DNA of 64,000 nt, taken from assembly GCA_017534885.1 (NCBI GenBank), contig JAFXVR010000024.1:1-64000 (forward strand), given 5' to 3'. This DNA comes from Clostridia bacterium (GTDB lineage: Bacteria; Bacillota; Clostridia; Christensenellales; Aristaeellaceae). Made by a program: the position numbers and the translations under genes. The first letter of the stretch is position 1. Each line of letters begins with the position of its first letter. Below are positions 8,673 to 18,723 of the stretch, one piece after another. The notes beneath the pieces were generated by a model. That model ran no database searches. It had not been told where the DNA came from and saw only the letters and a list, made by a program, of their open reading frames with translations.

Positions 8673-9404
8673 ATGCTGATCGAATATGGCAACACGGTTG
8701 TCAAGCCGACCTGGGAGCTGAACGAGGAAACGCCGACAGGCTATTCCCGGATTTATTACGTGCTGGAGGGCGATCTCACCTATGAGGCCGCCGACCAGCG
8801 GAAGGCGCTGAAGCTGGGCTGTCTCTACGCCCTGCCCTCCACGGCGCCTTACCGCGTATGGCGGAATCCGGAGAAGGACTTCGCCTGCACCTACCTGCAC
8901 GTGGCCTTCAGCAAGTACCGGGTCAAGGGGCTGATCGAGCGGCCGGTGGAGGACGGCAGCTGCCTGGGGGCCTTCGTGGCCGCGGTGTCCAGGGCCATAC
9001 AGGAAAAGCGGATCGAGCTATTGGAACAGCTGGCGGAGGGCTTCTCCTTCTTCCTGCGGGAGGATGAGAACTTCGTGCAGAACTCCCAGATGCTGACCCT
9101 GGTGCAGCGGCACATCGTCCGCCATATCTCCGAGGAGCTGACCATCGAGAGCCTGAGCCAGCTGTTCAACTATCACCCGAATTACTTCATCCGTCTCTTC
9201 CGCCGGGAGACCGGCTACACACCCTACCAGTACATTGTGCAGCAGCGGATGCAGTACGCGGTGACCCAGCTGAACAAGGGCCTGCCCAACGAGGAGGTCT
9301 GCCTTGCCTGCGGCTATACGGATTCCAGCACCTTCACCCGGGCCTTCCGGAAGTATTACGGGGTCGCCCCGCAGAAATACCGCAAGGGATTCCGCAAGCC
9401 CTGA
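8673..9404 (+). CDS. AraC-family transcriptional regulator
   Basis: The 243-residue protein has an N-terminal cupin-like sensor part (residues 1-100) and a C-terminal double helix-turn-helix (about 140-243) with LTIESLSQLFNYHPNYFIRLFRRETGYTPYQYI and the closing GYTDSSTFTRAFRKYYGVAPQKYRK pattern of AraC/XylS proteins, cited here in parts. Its position directly upstream of the sugar ABC transporter genes on the same strand suggests it controls that operon in response to a sugar ligand. This is inference from context. Confidence 0.9.
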   Translation: MLIEYGNTVVKPTWELNEETPTGYSRIYYVLEGDLTYEAADQRKALKLGCLYALPSTAPYRVWRNPEKDFACTYLHVAFSKYRVKGLIERPVEDGSCLGAFVAAVSRAIQEKRIELLEQLAEGFSFFLREDENFVQNSQMLTLVQRHIVRHISEELTIESLSQLFNYHPNYFIRLFRRETGYTPYQYIVQQRMQYAVTQLNKGLPNEEVCLACGYTDSSTFTRAFRKYYGVAPQKYRKGFRKP

Positions 9405-9472
9405 GAGCCGGAGCGCCTGCCTTTCGCCCGCCCCGATATTAACTTTTGCACATTTTGTATTTGCTGCTGCAC

Positions 9473-9501
9473 TTGTCTGAGAGGGAGAGCGCTGATACAA
9501 T
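9473..9501 (+). promoter_or_regulatory. Predicted promoter of the ABC transporter operon
   Basis: TTGTCT (9473-9478), 17-base spacer, TACAAT (9496-9501). It lies between the AraC gene and the first permease gene. Confidence 0.5.
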
Positions 9502-9548
9502 AAGCTGGAAAAAGCGCAGACAGACAAATGGACAGGGGAGGAATCAAC

Positions 9549-10511
9549 GTGACCGGCATCGGCGCGCCGCTTTCGCGGCAGGGAAACGCTTTCACGCGCT
9601 GGCTTCGCGGGTTTGCCGGATACAAAAAGTACATGGCCCTGACGCTGATGTTCCTCCCGGTGGTGGTGTATTTCTTCATCTTCAAATACATCCCCATGGG
9701 CGGCATCGTGATCGCCTTCAAGAATTACAAGATCAAGGAGGGCATCTTCGGCAGCGCCTGGTGCGGGCTGGACAATTTCACCAAAGCCTTCGCCACGCCC
9801 ACCTTCGCCCGCTCGGTGCAGAACACGCTGATCATCAGCGGCCTGAAGCTGCTCTACGGCTTCCCCGCGCCCATCATCTTGGCGCTGATGCTCAACGAGG
9901 TGACCCACGTCCGCTTCAAGAAGACGGTGCAGACCATCTCCTACCTGCCCCACTTCCTGAGCTGGGTGGTGCTGGCGGGCATGTTCCAGCAGCTGCTCTC
10001 CCCCAGCAACGGCGCGGTCAACGCGGTGCTCAAACAATATTTCGGGCTCAAGGAGTCCATCTATTTTCTCGGCAGCAACCAGTACTTCCGGGGCACGCTG
10101 ATCGTCACGGACATCTGGAAAAATGTGGGCTGGTCGTCCATTCTCTACCTGGCCACCATCTCCGGCATCGATCCGGCGCTCTATGAGGCGGCCACGGTGG
10201 ACGGGGCCTCCCGCTGGCAGTGTACCCGCTACATCACCATTCCCTCCCTGGTCAGCACCATTGTGGTCATGCTGATCCTGAGCATCGGCTCCATCATGGA
10301 CGCGGGCTTTGACCAGGTGTTCAACCTGTACAACAGCGCCGTGTATCAGACCGGCGACATCATCGACACCTACGTCTACCGCTACGGCCTGGGCGACATG
10401 AAGTACTCCCTGGCCACGGCGGTCGGCCTCTTCAAGAACGTGATCGCCTTCGTGCTGGTGGTGGGAACCAACCTGATTACCCGCCGGATCAGCGGCGAAG
10501 GCATCTGGTGA
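9549..10511 (+). CDS. Sugar ABC transporter permease, LplB type
   Basis: A 320-residue inner membrane permease. It has six predicted helices and the binding-protein-dependent transport motif region around EAATVDGASRWQCTRYITIP, the EAA loop that contacts the ATPase. The N-terminal FKYIPMGGIVIAFKNYKI is typical of LplB-type permeases of CUT1 complex-sugar importers. A GTG start at 9549 is preferred because GGGGAGGA precedes it closely; the ATG at 9528 has no ribosome binding site. It is followed by the partner permease after 15 bases. Confidence 0.85.
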   Translation: MTGIGAPLSRQGNAFTRWLRGFAGYKKYMALTLMFLPVVVYFFIFKYIPMGGIVIAFKNYKIKEGIFGSAWCGLDNFTKAFATPTFARSVQNTLIISGLKLLYGFPAPIILALMLNEVTHVRFKKTVQTISYLPHFLSWVVLAGMFQQLLSPSNGAVNAVLKQYFGLKESIYFLGSNQYFRGTLIVTDIWKNVGWSSILYLATISGIDPALYEAATVDGASRWQCTRYITIPSLVSTIVVMLILSIGSIMDAGFDQVFNLYNSAVYQTGDIIDTYVYRYGLGDMKYSLATAVGLFKNVIAFVLVVGTNLITRRISGEGIW

Positions 10512-10526
10512 GGGGGGCGGCAAAGC

Positions 10527-11411
10527 GTGAAAAAAGCAAGGAACATGACTATCGGCAAGGCTGTCATCTACCTGGTGCTGACCCTGCTGAGTGCCTCCAT
10601 CGTCATCGCCTTTTGGCACCTGCTGAACCTGAGCCTCTCCCCCAGCTACATCGCCACCAAGGGCGGCCTGCTGCTCTACCCCCGGGACGCGACCTTCGAC
10701 AACTATGCCCGGGTCATCGACAACCGCTACATCTGGCTGGGGTACAAAAACACCCTGATCCGCACGGTGGTCGGCACGGTGCTGCAGCTCTTCTTCACCG
10801 CCATGGGCGCCTATGTGCTGAGCAAGCGCTTCTTCCCCCACCGCACTTTCTGGACGCTCTTCATCGTCTTCACCATGTTCTTCTCCGGCGGCCTGATTCC
10901 CAGCTACCTGGTGGTCAAGAACCTGGGCTTGCTGAACACCTACGCCTCCATGATCCTGCCGGGCTTCATCAGCGCCTACAACCTGGTGATCATGCGCAAC
11001 TACTTCCAGTCCCTGCCCGAGGAGATCGAGGAGAGCTGCCTGATCGACGGCGCGGGGCGCTTCCGCATCTTCCTGCAGTTCGTCCTGCCCCTGTCCAAGC
11101 CGATCCTGGCCACGGTGGCGCTGTGGCTGGTGGTGGGGCACTGGAACAGCTGGTTTGACGTGCTGATTTACATCTCGGACGACACCAAGTTCACCCTGCA
11201 GATCGTTCTGCGGCGGATCATCATCACCGGCTCCAAGGAGATTCTGGACACCAGCGCCGCCGCCAACGCGGCCGAGATGGAGTCGGTGGTTTCCTCCGAG
11301 GGGCTCAAGGCGGCCTGCATCTTTGTGACCACCCTGCCCATTCTCTGCGCTTACCCCTTTGTGCAGAAGTTCTTTGTAAAGGGGATCATGATCGGATCTC
11401 TGAAAGGATAA
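10527..11411 (+). CDS. Sugar ABC transporter permease, YtcP/AraQ type
   Basis: A 294-residue permease with a GTG start following AGGGGGG. The EAA-loop equivalent is EIEESCLIDGAGRFRIFLQF. This is the second CUT1 permease and would form a heterodimer with the upstream protein. No ATP-binding subunit gene occurs here, so a shared MsmK-like ATPase elsewhere in the genome probably energises the importer, as is usual in this family. Confidence 0.85.
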   Translation: MKKARNMTIGKAVIYLVLTLLSASIVIAFWHLLNLSLSPSYIATKGGLLLYPRDATFDNYARVIDNRYIWLGYKNTLIRTVVGTVLQLFFTAMGAYVLSKRFFPHRTFWTLFIVFTMFFSGGLIPSYLVVKNLGLLNTYASMILPGFISAYNLVIMRNYFQSLPEEIEESCLIDGAGRFRIFLQFVLPLSKPILATVALWLVVGHWNSWFDVLIYISDDTKFTLQIVLRRIIITGSKEILDTSAAANAAEMESVVSSEGLKAACIFVTTLPILCAYPFVQKFFVKGIMIGSLKG

Positions 11412-11443
11412 GTCCTTTCAGGAAATAGAAGGAGGTAGACAGC

Positions 11444-13063
11444 ATGAAAGGTTCCCGCATCCTTGCGCTGGCGCTGGCCGTGATGATGGTCATGGCGCTG
11501 GTTCCGGCAATGGCAGAGGAAGAACCGGTCAAGATCTCGGTGGCGAGCTACATGTTCGGCCCGATCGACAACGAGAGAGACGTGATCACGCCTCTGGTCG
11601 AGCAGCAGCTGAAGGAGAAGCACGGCATCAACGTGGACATCGAGGTGGTCTACATTGAGCAGGCCAACTACGCCGAGATCCTGAACACCCGCCTGGCGGG
11701 CGGAACGGCTCCGGACGTGTTCCTGGCTCAGAGCGCGACGACCCTGAACACCTACTATGACCAGGGTCTCATCAAGAGCTGGGACGAGGAGTTCTTCAAG
11801 GAGAACGCCCCGGACGTGTACGCCTTCGTCATGGGCGGCGCGGCCTACGGCGATCTGGCCGGCGACGTGGAGGCCTGGAAGAAGGCTTCCCTGAAGGACG
11901 GCAAGATGGTGGTCATTCCTTCCTTCAAGCCGGACGGCTCCATGCCCTACAAGACCCTGATCTACCGCGGCGACTGGCTGGACAAGCTGGGCGTCACCGA
12001 GGAGACCCTGCCCAAGACCGTGGATGAGTTCGTGGCCCTGATGGGACGCTTCACCAAGGAAGACCCCGACGGCAACGGCGCGGACGACACCTACGGCTGC
12101 TCCCTGACCGCCATGAAGGCGCTGTTCGGCTCCTATGGCCTGGCGACGGGCTTCACCGGCAGCGAGTCCTACTGGGTGGTGCGGGACGGCCAGGTGGTCA
12201 GCAGCGACGTGGCCCCCGAGGCCAAGGAAGTCATCGCCACGCTGGCGGCCATGTATGCCGACGGCCTGATCGATCCTGAGTTCGTGGCCGGCAAGGAGTC
12301 CGTGGAGGGCAGCTACTGGGCCATCTCCCACGGCATGGTCAACGGCCTGTATGGCGTGAGCGCCAACGCCTCCATCGACCACTACCGCCTGAAGGAAGTC
12401 ATGGGCGACGACGGCGGCCGCTGCGCGCAGGAGTACTGGGCGGTGAACGGCCCGGATTCCACCTTTGTGTACGGCCCCTGGCCGGCAGGCCCCAACGGCG
12501 ACTATGGCTGGCAGGTGGGCAACCCCGTGGCTGTGAGCGAGAGCGCTGTGTACAACGCCGACATGTCTGACGAGAAGCTGGCGCTGATCTTCAAGATCCT
12601 CAACGCCTTCGCCACCGACGACGAGCTGTACATGACCGCCTTCGCGGGCATCGAGGGCACCCACTACGAGAAGCAGGAGAACGGCACCATCAAGCGCCTG
12701 ATGGGCAATGAGGAGCTCAACGCCGTGGGCGTGTGGGGCGTCCGCAGCCTGTATGGCAACGACCGCGCCTTCTCTCAGCTGGCCTATGACATGGCCTTCT
12801 ACAAGGATCCCTCCATCGCCAACCGCCTGAACTGGTTCAAGAAGGATCAGTACAACAGCTACATCCAGAACGCTGTGACCGAGACCCTGCCCAGCGCTGA
12901 TCTCTTTGCGGAGCTGAACACCATCCGCGACGAGGCCTGGGTGGCCATGATCCGCGGCGAGCGCTCCCTGGATACCTGGGACGAGTACGTGCAGAGCTGG
13001 CTGGCCGCCGGCGGTCAGACGCTGACGGACGAGGCCAATGCATGGTACGCCGCCAAGAACTGA
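11444..13063 (+). CDS. Extracellular sugar-binding protein of ABC transporter
   Basis: A 539-residue protein with a signal peptide ending near VPAMA-EEE, followed by ISVASYMFGPIDNERDVITP and later LAGGTAPDVFLAQS, typical of LipO/YtcQ-like solute-binding proteins. There is no lipobox cysteine, so it would be released or held otherwise, unusual for a Gram-positive-type binding protein. It follows the two permeases with an SD (GAAGGAGG) and is ended by the terminator at 13080. Confidence 0.85.
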   Translation: MKGSRILALALAVMMVMALVPAMAEEEPVKISVASYMFGPIDNERDVITPLVEQQLKEKHGINVDIEVVYIEQANYAEILNTRLAGGTAPDVFLAQSATTLNTYYDQGLIKSWDEEFFKENAPDVYAFVMGGAAYGDLAGDVEAWKKASLKDGKMVVIPSFKPDGSMPYKTLIYRGDWLDKLGVTEETLPKTVDEFVALMGRFTKEDPDGNGADDTYGCSLTAMKALFGSYGLATGFTGSESYWVVRDGQVVSSDVAPEAKEVIATLAAMYADGLIDPEFVAGKESVEGSYWAISHGMVNGLYGVSANASIDHYRLKEVMGDDGGRCAQEYWAVNGPDSTFVYGPWPAGPNGDYGWQVGNPVAVSESAVYNADMSDEKLALIFKILNAFATDDELYMTAFAGIEGTHYEKQENGTIKRLMGNEELNAVGVWGVRSLYGNDRAFSQLAYDMAFYKDPSIANRLNWFKKDQYNSYIQNAVTETLPSADLFAELNTIRDEAWVAMIRGERSLDTWDEYVQSWLAAGGQTLTDEANAWYAAKN

Positions 13064-13079
13064 GATCCCATCCCTCCCG

Positions 13080-13112
13080 GGGGCTGCCGCGAGCGATACG
13101 GCAGCCCCGTTT
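13080..13112 (+). terminator. Rho-independent-like terminator after the binding-protein gene
   Basis: Perfect 10-bp stem GGGGCTGCCG (13080-13089) / CGGCAGCCCC (13099-13108) followed by GTTTCTGT. The T-run is short, so partial read-through into the next gene is likely. Confidence 0.6.
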
Positions 13113-13141
13113 CTGTGTACTGTCAGAAAGGAAAAACGGCT

Positions 13142-15598
13142 GTGAGCGCATTACACCGCACCTGGCACATTGATGTGCTGCACCACTCCCACACGGACAT
13201 CGGCTACACCGCCCGGCAGGAGCTGATCTGCCGCCACCACGCGGACTTCCTGCGGCAGGCGGTGCACATCCTGCGCAAAATCGACGCGGGGGAACACCCG
13301 GAGCAGCAGGGCTTCCGCTGGCAGTGCGAGAACTACTGGCAGGTGGAGAACTTCCTGCGCGGCGCGGGCGAGGGCGAGCGAGCGGACCTGATCCGCTATG
13401 TCCGGGAGGGGCGCATCGGCCTGAGCGCCAGCTACCTCAACCTGACCGACCTGGTGGACGAAACCGTGCTGCGGGAACACCTGCGCATGGCGGCGGACTG
13501 GGCGGAGGGCATCGGCGCGCCCATGAAGAGCGCCATGACGGCGGACATCAACGGCTATTCCGCGGGGCTGCCGGACGCGCTGGCGGAGGCGGGGGTCAAA
13601 TACCTCTACAGCGCGGTGCACACCCACCACGGCCGGTATCCCCTGCACGAGAACCCGGCCTTTTTCCGCTGGCGCGGGCCGGGCGGGAAGCGGGTGCTGG
13701 TCTTCTCCGGGGAGCACTACCACTGGGGGCATGTGCTGGGGCTCTGTCCCCACGGCCTCTCCTCCTTCATGCTGAATGACGATATCCTGCAGGACATCGA
13801 GAGCGGCAGGCTCCTGACCACGGACGCGGAGACCACCGAACGGGAGGAGATGGGCATCGCCATCGAGCGCATCACCCGGTATCTGGCATCTATGGAGGAG
13901 CACGGCTGGCCGCTGGATTTTGTGCCCGTCTTTGTGAGCGGCATCCTCTCAGACAACTCACCGCCCAACGGCCGGGTGGCGGAGCGCGTCAACCGTTTGA
14001 ACGAGGCTTTCGGCGGGCAGGTCACCCTTGGCATGACCACCTTAGACGCCTTCTTTGAGAAGCTCGAAAAGACTAAGATCGAAATCCCCGAGTACGCGGG
14101 CGACTGGACGGACTGGTGGGCGGACGGCGTGGGCTCCACCCCCGAGGCGGTGAAGCTCTACCGGGAGGCGCAGAGGAGCCGGAACCTGGCGGCCCTGCTG
14201 GACCCGGAGGGGCGGTACACCGACACGGCGCTCTGGCGGGAGTCCGGGCGGCAGATGATGCTCTACGCCGAGCACACCTGGGGGCATTCGGCCTCTGTAT
14301 CGAACCCCTACCTCCCGCTGGTGGCCTCCATGCACCTGAAAAAGACGGGTTACGCGGTCAGCGCCAACAACGCGGCCAACGCCCTGCTGGACGGGGTGCT
14401 GGAGGGTCTGGGCAGCCGGGCCATCTATCCGGACAGGCCGGGGATCATCCGGGCGCTGAACCCCTGGCCCTTCCCCCTCACCGCACCGGTCACCGCCCCG
14501 CTGCTGGGCTGGGAGTATCCGGAGGGCAGGGCGCAGGAGGCCCGGCCGCTGGCGCTGGCGGACACCCGAACCGGGGAGAGGCTGCCCACCCAGACCAGCC
14601 GCGGGCCCCGGGGACGTCTGGCGGAGACCGTGCTGACACTGAACCCCGGGGAGAGCCGGGAGCTGCGGATCACCTACGCTGAGCCGGGGCGGGAGATGCC
14701 GGCGCACACGGTGTGGATGTGCGCGGACGCCATGAGAGATCAGGCGGAGATGGCTGATCTGGCCCTGCCGGAGATCATCGACACGGACTGGCTGACCGTC
14801 CGCACCGACCCGGTGAAGGGTATCGCTTCCATGATCGAAAAGCGAACAGGCACGGACCTGCTCTCCGCTGAAGCCGGGCACGGGGCCTTCACCTGCATCT
14901 ACGCTGTGACGCCCACCGCCGGGCCGCGGAACGCCTTCCGCCGGAAGATGGGCCGGAGGCGGCAGACGGTGAACACCCGGGAGTACGCCGCGCGTCCCCT
15001 CCGTTTCAGCGTCACCGAAAGCGGCGAGGTCTATGTGACGCTGAACATTGCCTATGCGCTGGAGGGAACGGACGAGTGCGCCCTGGAGCTGAAGGTCTAC
15101 CGGCACATCCCGCGGCTGGAGGCCTGTGTGCGCATCCAGAAAAAGAGCTGCGCCGACCCGGAGGAGATTCAGGCGGCGCTGCCCTTTGTGACCGACGGGG
15201 ACAACGAGACGTGGATCGACAAGACCGGCTGCGTGATCCGCCCCGGCCTCGACCAGCTGCCGGGCACCTGCCAGGCCTTCTGGTGCCTTCAAAACGGCGT
15301 CCTGCGCAGGGGCAGGAGCTTTGACCTGCTCCTGGCCAGCCCGGACGCGCCGCTGGTGTCCTTCGGGGAGGACGCAAAAGGGCCCGCCGAGCTGTGCGAC
15401 GGGCAGAGTGAGGCGCTGAACCGGGCGGAGATCCGCAGCCGGATCATGAACAATTACTGGGAGACCAATTTCGCCCTCGACCTGGGCGGCTGGCACGAGT
15501 TCCGCTATATCATCGCCCTCGCGCCGCCGGACACCCCCGCCGCCCAGCTCAGCCGCATCGCCGCGCTGGGGACGGGGATACCGGTGCTGGAAATGTAA
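13142..15598 (+). CDS. GH38-like glycosidase (DUF5054 type)
   Basis: An 818-residue protein. The N-terminal VLHHSHTDIGYT matches the zinc-binding H-x-H-x-D motif of GH38 alpha-mannosidases, and TADINGYSAGLPDAL contains a candidate nucleophile Asp. It differs from classical GH38 and resembles DUF5054 proteins. A GTG start at 13142 is preferred, with AAAGGA upstream; ATG 13115 lacks a ribosome site. It lies downstream of the sugar importer and probably acts in the cytoplasm, since no signal peptide is seen, on imported oligosaccharides. Confidence 0.7.
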   Translation: MSALHRTWHIDVLHHSHTDIGYTARQELICRHHADFLRQAVHILRKIDAGEHPEQQGFRWQCENYWQVENFLRGAGEGERADLIRYVREGRIGLSASYLNLTDLVDETVLREHLRMAADWAEGIGAPMKSAMTADINGYSAGLPDALAEAGVKYLYSAVHTHHGRYPLHENPAFFRWRGPGGKRVLVFSGEHYHWGHVLGLCPHGLSSFMLNDDILQDIESGRLLTTDAETTEREEMGIAIERITRYLASMEEHGWPLDFVPVFVSGILSDNSPPNGRVAERVNRLNEAFGGQVTLGMTTLDAFFEKLEKTKIEIPEYAGDWTDWWADGVGSTPEAVKLYREAQRSRNLAALLDPEGRYTDTALWRESGRQMMLYAEHTWGHSASVSNPYLPLVASMHLKKTGYAVSANNAANALLDGVLEGLGSRAIYPDRPGIIRALNPWPFPLTAPVTAPLLGWEYPEGRAQEARPLALADTRTGERLPTQTSRGPRGRLAETVLTLNPGESRELRITYAEPGREMPAHTVWMCADAMRDQAEMADLALPEIIDTDWLTVRTDPVKGIASMIEKRTGTDLLSAEAGHGAFTCIYAVTPTAGPRNAFRRKMGRRRQTVNTREYAARPLRFSVTESGEVYVTLNIAYALEGTDECALELKVYRHIPRLEACVRIQKKSCADPEEIQAALPFVTDGDNETWIDKTGCVIRPGLDQLPGTCQAFWCLQNGVLRRGRSFDLLLASPDAPLVSFGEDAKGPAELCDGQSEALNRAEIRSRIMNNYWETNFALDLGGWHEFRYIIALAPPDTPAAQLSRIAALGTGIPVLEM

Positions 15599-15600
15599 GA

Positions 15601-18600
15601 TCAGTCAACAAACAGATGCGGCTCGCTCAGCAGGCCTGAGGGCGCGAGACGGTAATTCCTCGTCCACTGCATGCCGCTGCTCCGCCAGGCCTGCGGGCCG
15701 AACCAGATGACCGAGTAATCGTTCAGATGGAAGGTGCCGAAGGAATTGACGCGGCTGGGCCAGACCGTGAGATCGAGGACGTGATCGCCCTCGGGCAGGC
15801 AGCCGAGTATCGCCTCGGAGGGGGAGAGGGAGAGGTTCGCCACCCGCCGGCCGTCCAGCTCAGCGGTGACGCAGGGCGCGGAGAAGAGCCCCAGGCGCAG
15901 ACGGAGGCGCTCCCCGCCCTTCAGGTGATAACGGTAGGTCAGCGGGCCGGAATAGAAGGGGAGACCCTGCTGCGTCCAGTCGCCGTAAACCAGGCGGCGC
16001 GGGGCGGGGGTCAGCACGGTTTCCGGCCCGTTCACCCGCACGCCGAAATCCCCCAGCAGGAAGAGATTTTCCGTGCAGATGGAGGCGGCGATGGGCTTGG
16101 TCACTTCCACCGTGTTCAGGCCTTGACGCACCGGGCCCGCGGGGAAGCAGGCGATGGACTCGTCGGTGAAGTATCCCTCCTGCCGCATATTCAGCGGCTC
16201 CCCGTTGAACCATACCTGCGAGATGTCCGCGTCCTCCAGGGCCAGGCGGACAGAAGGCAGCGCCACCTCCGAGCGGAAGGTGAGGCGCAGGGACAGGGTG
16301 TGTTCCGCCTTTTCCGGCGGAAGCGCCCAGGGCTGGGCTCCCTGTACGGCAGCGACAGAGATGCCCAGCTTTTCCTTTGCCGCCACGCCGACGCGCAGCA
16401 TTTCCTCAGCCGCCTGCCAGGGGCCGCCGTCAGTGCGCCACTCGGCCACATCCAGCACCAGCACATTGTCCTCGTGGAGGATGATCTCCTCCGGGGGCGG
16501 CAGCAGGCGCTCGGACAGGGGCTCCCGCTCCAGGGACATCTCCTCGGACATGCTCAGGCCATAGCTGCCGTTCATGGCGGCGCTGCGGGCGTCGGCGGCC
16601 GGCAGGCTGTCCCCGGCGGGGGAGAGGCGCAGCAGGAGGCTGTCCTGTCCCCAGCAGTGCCAGCAGAGGAGGGTGTGTCCGGCGCGGTATTCGGCGGGCA
16701 GGGGGGTGATTTCCCCGGTGAGGGTGTCGCAGAGGGAGACCGTCCACAGGCCCTTCAGCTCGATCCGGTAGTCCTCGGGCTGATCCGGGGCGCGGCGGTC
16801 GGTGGGCATCACATGGCAGAGGAAGAGGCTGCGGCAGTCTCCATCCTCCCGCAGGGCGCTGAGGAGGTTATTGGAAGGCCGGCCCCGGCGGGTGAGGACG
16901 CGCACCTCCCGCAGGGGGCGGAGGCTCTCGTTCAGGGAGTCCAGACTCCAGGGCAGAAGCTCGCAGTCCCGGCTGAAGGCTTCCGCGTCGGCGGAGGGCA
17001 GCGCGTCCACATAGCGCGGGACATCGCCCATGAAGATGACCCGGCCGCCCCGCTCCCGGAAGGCGCGCAGGGCGTCCAAGGTGGTGCGGCGGATGGTGTC
17101 GCACATGGGCACGATCACCGCGTCATAGGCCATTTCACCCACGGTGAACTTCTCACCCGGGCGGTGGAGGGCGGGCAGGGTGGACTCGCAGATGTAGTCG
17201 AAGTCCAGAGTGTTCATCAGCAGCCAGTGGGTGATCTCGTCAAAGCGGCGGTTCATCTCGGCGCGGCGCAGGCCGGTCAGGTCGTCCGGGCCGAAGGCGA
17301 TCCAGCAGGACTCGATGGGGTGGATGACGCCGATGCGCACCAGCGGCTTTCCCCGGGTCAGGAGGGTGTTGACCCGGGCGAAATGGTTCTCGATGAAAGA
17401 ATATTCCCGCCACCAGGCGCTCTGGTGGCCGATGGAGGCCGGGTAGTCCCGCTTGGACTCGCCGTGCATGGAGCACCAGTACAGGTGGGGCACCCGCACC
17501 GTGACGCCCAAGGCGGCCTGCCAGTCGCCCTGGAGCTTGTGCCCTTTGAAGTCAAAATCCCAGTTGGTGACACCGTAGAGCTCGCTGGTGACGCCCGGGC
17601 AGCCCTGCTGATGCGCGGCGGAGGCGGCCTGCTTCACGGTGATGAACTCATGGCCGTCGCAGAGCTGATCCACGCCGGGCAGGGTGAAGGCGCGGTAGGC
17701 GCGCATGGCCTCGCCGATGGAGCGCGACTGGCCCTCGAGGCTGCCCTCGTCCATCATGTGGCCGGTCATCAGGATGTGATGGCCGCGGCACCAGGCGCCA
17801 ATCTGGTCACAGAAGGCGGAGACGAAACGCTCGGTGGTGTGGTCGAAGAAGCGGTAGCGGACGGGGGAAATGCCCTCGGGCTGCTCCCAGACCACCTCCG
17901 GCAGGCGGTCCAGCAGGCTTTCGCCGTAAGCGGCGCGGTAGCTTTCCTCCAGGTCGCCGGTCCAGGGCAGCAGCACGTCCTGCAGATCGGCGGAATGGGA
18001 GAGGGTGGTCTTGCGGGGCATCTGCGGCTCATCGGTGAAGATGGCAGGGCAGATGCCGCCCAGGTCGTCCCCCAGCGCCTCCTGATAGCGGTCGTGGGTG
18101 ATGTGGATGAAGTCCCGGATGGCGGCGGGATTCAGGGTATCCACATAACCGTTGAAGTGCGTCCAGGGGCCGGGTTTGGTGAGGTTCATAAGGGCGTGCC
18201 AGACCGTTCCTTCCGCCGCTTCATCCTCCCTCAGCCGCCTGTAGGAGCGCAGGCAGCCCCGCTCGTCCAGACAGACGGTGTAGCGGGCCAGCACCTGCCC
18301 CTGGCCTTCCTCCGGCGGGAAGGGGGAGAGCACCAGGAAGCGCTGGCGGTTCTCTTCCTTCTTTGTGACATAGCCGCCGGCAAAGCCCGAGGGCCACTTG
18401 TCCTCGTCATAGAGCCAGGCCAGCATACCCTGCTTCCGGGCCTCCTCCACGCAGAGGCGGATCTTGGCCATGAATTCATCCGAGAGATAGGGCACGGACA
18501 TGCCGCTGCGGGTGTGCATGTGGAAGCCGCCCATGCCCATCTGCTTCATATAGCCGATTTCGCGGCGGAGGAGATCCTCGTCCAGATCACAGTTCCAGGC

Positions 18601-18708
18601 CCAGAATGGGGTGCAGCGGTATTCGGCGCCGGGATTCCGGAAGAGCTCCGGATCGAGGGCGCTTTCTTTGCTTCGCGGGTACAGCACGGGCAGGCTCCTT
18701 TCTTTCAC
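15601..18708 (-). CDS. Large glycoside hydrolase, GH106-like
   Basis: A 1035-residue protein without a signal peptide. The N-terminal region has RCTPFWAWNCDLDEDLL, GGFHMHTRSGMSVPYLS and AWLYDEDKWPSG, a pattern of large proteins related to GH106 alpha-L-rhamnosidases, with a beta-sandwich-like C-terminal half. Catalytic acids cannot be assigned with certainty. It is convergent with the GH38-like gene (stops three bases apart) and belongs to a minus-strand group with the GH38 and alpha/alpha-barrel genes. Confidence 0.55.
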   Translation of the reverse strand: MKERSLPVLYPRSKESALDPELFRNPGAEYRCTPFWAWNCDLDEDLLRREIGYMKQMGMGGFHMHTRSGMSVPYLSDEFMAKIRLCVEEARKQGMLAWLYDEDKWPSGFAGGYVTKKEENRQRFLVLSPFPPEEGQGQVLARYTVCLDERGCLRSYRRLREDEAAEGTVWHALMNLTKPGPWTHFNGYVDTLNPAAIRDFIHITHDRYQEALGDDLGGICPAIFTDEPQMPRKTTLSHSADLQDVLLPWTGDLEESYRAAYGESLLDRLPEVVWEQPEGISPVRYRFFDHTTERFVSAFCDQIGAWCRGHHILMTGHMMDEGSLEGQSRSIGEAMRAYRAFTLPGVDQLCDGHEFITVKQAASAAHQQGCPGVTSELYGVTNWDFDFKGHKLQGDWQAALGVTVRVPHLYWCSMHGESKRDYPASIGHQSAWWREYSFIENHFARVNTLLTRGKPLVRIGVIHPIESCWIAFGPDDLTGLRRAEMNRRFDEITHWLLMNTLDFDYICESTLPALHRPGEKFTVGEMAYDAVIVPMCDTIRRTTLDALRAFRERGGRVIFMGDVPRYVDALPSADAEAFSRDCELLPWSLDSLNESLRPLREVRVLTRRGRPSNNLLSALREDGDCRSLFLCHVMPTDRRAPDQPEDYRIELKGLWTVSLCDTLTGEITPLPAEYRAGHTLLCWHCWGQDSLLLRLSPAGDSLPAADARSAAMNGSYGLSMSEEMSLEREPLSERLLPPPEEIILHEDNVLVLDVAEWRTDGGPWQAAEEMLRVGVAAKEKLGISVAAVQGAQPWALPPEKAEHTLSLRLTFRSEVALPSVRLALEDADISQVWFNGEPLNMRQEGYFTDESIACFPAGPVRQGLNTVEVTKPIAASICTENLFLLGDFGVRVNGPETVLTPAPRRLVYGDWTQQGLPFYSGPLTYRYHLKGGERLRLRLGLFSAPCVTAELDGRRVANLSLSPSEAILGCLPEGDHVLDLTVWPSRVNSFGTFHLNDYSVIWFGPQAWRSSGMQWTRNYRLAPSGLLSEPHLFVD

Positions 18709-18723
18709 AGGGGGCAGGCGGCT

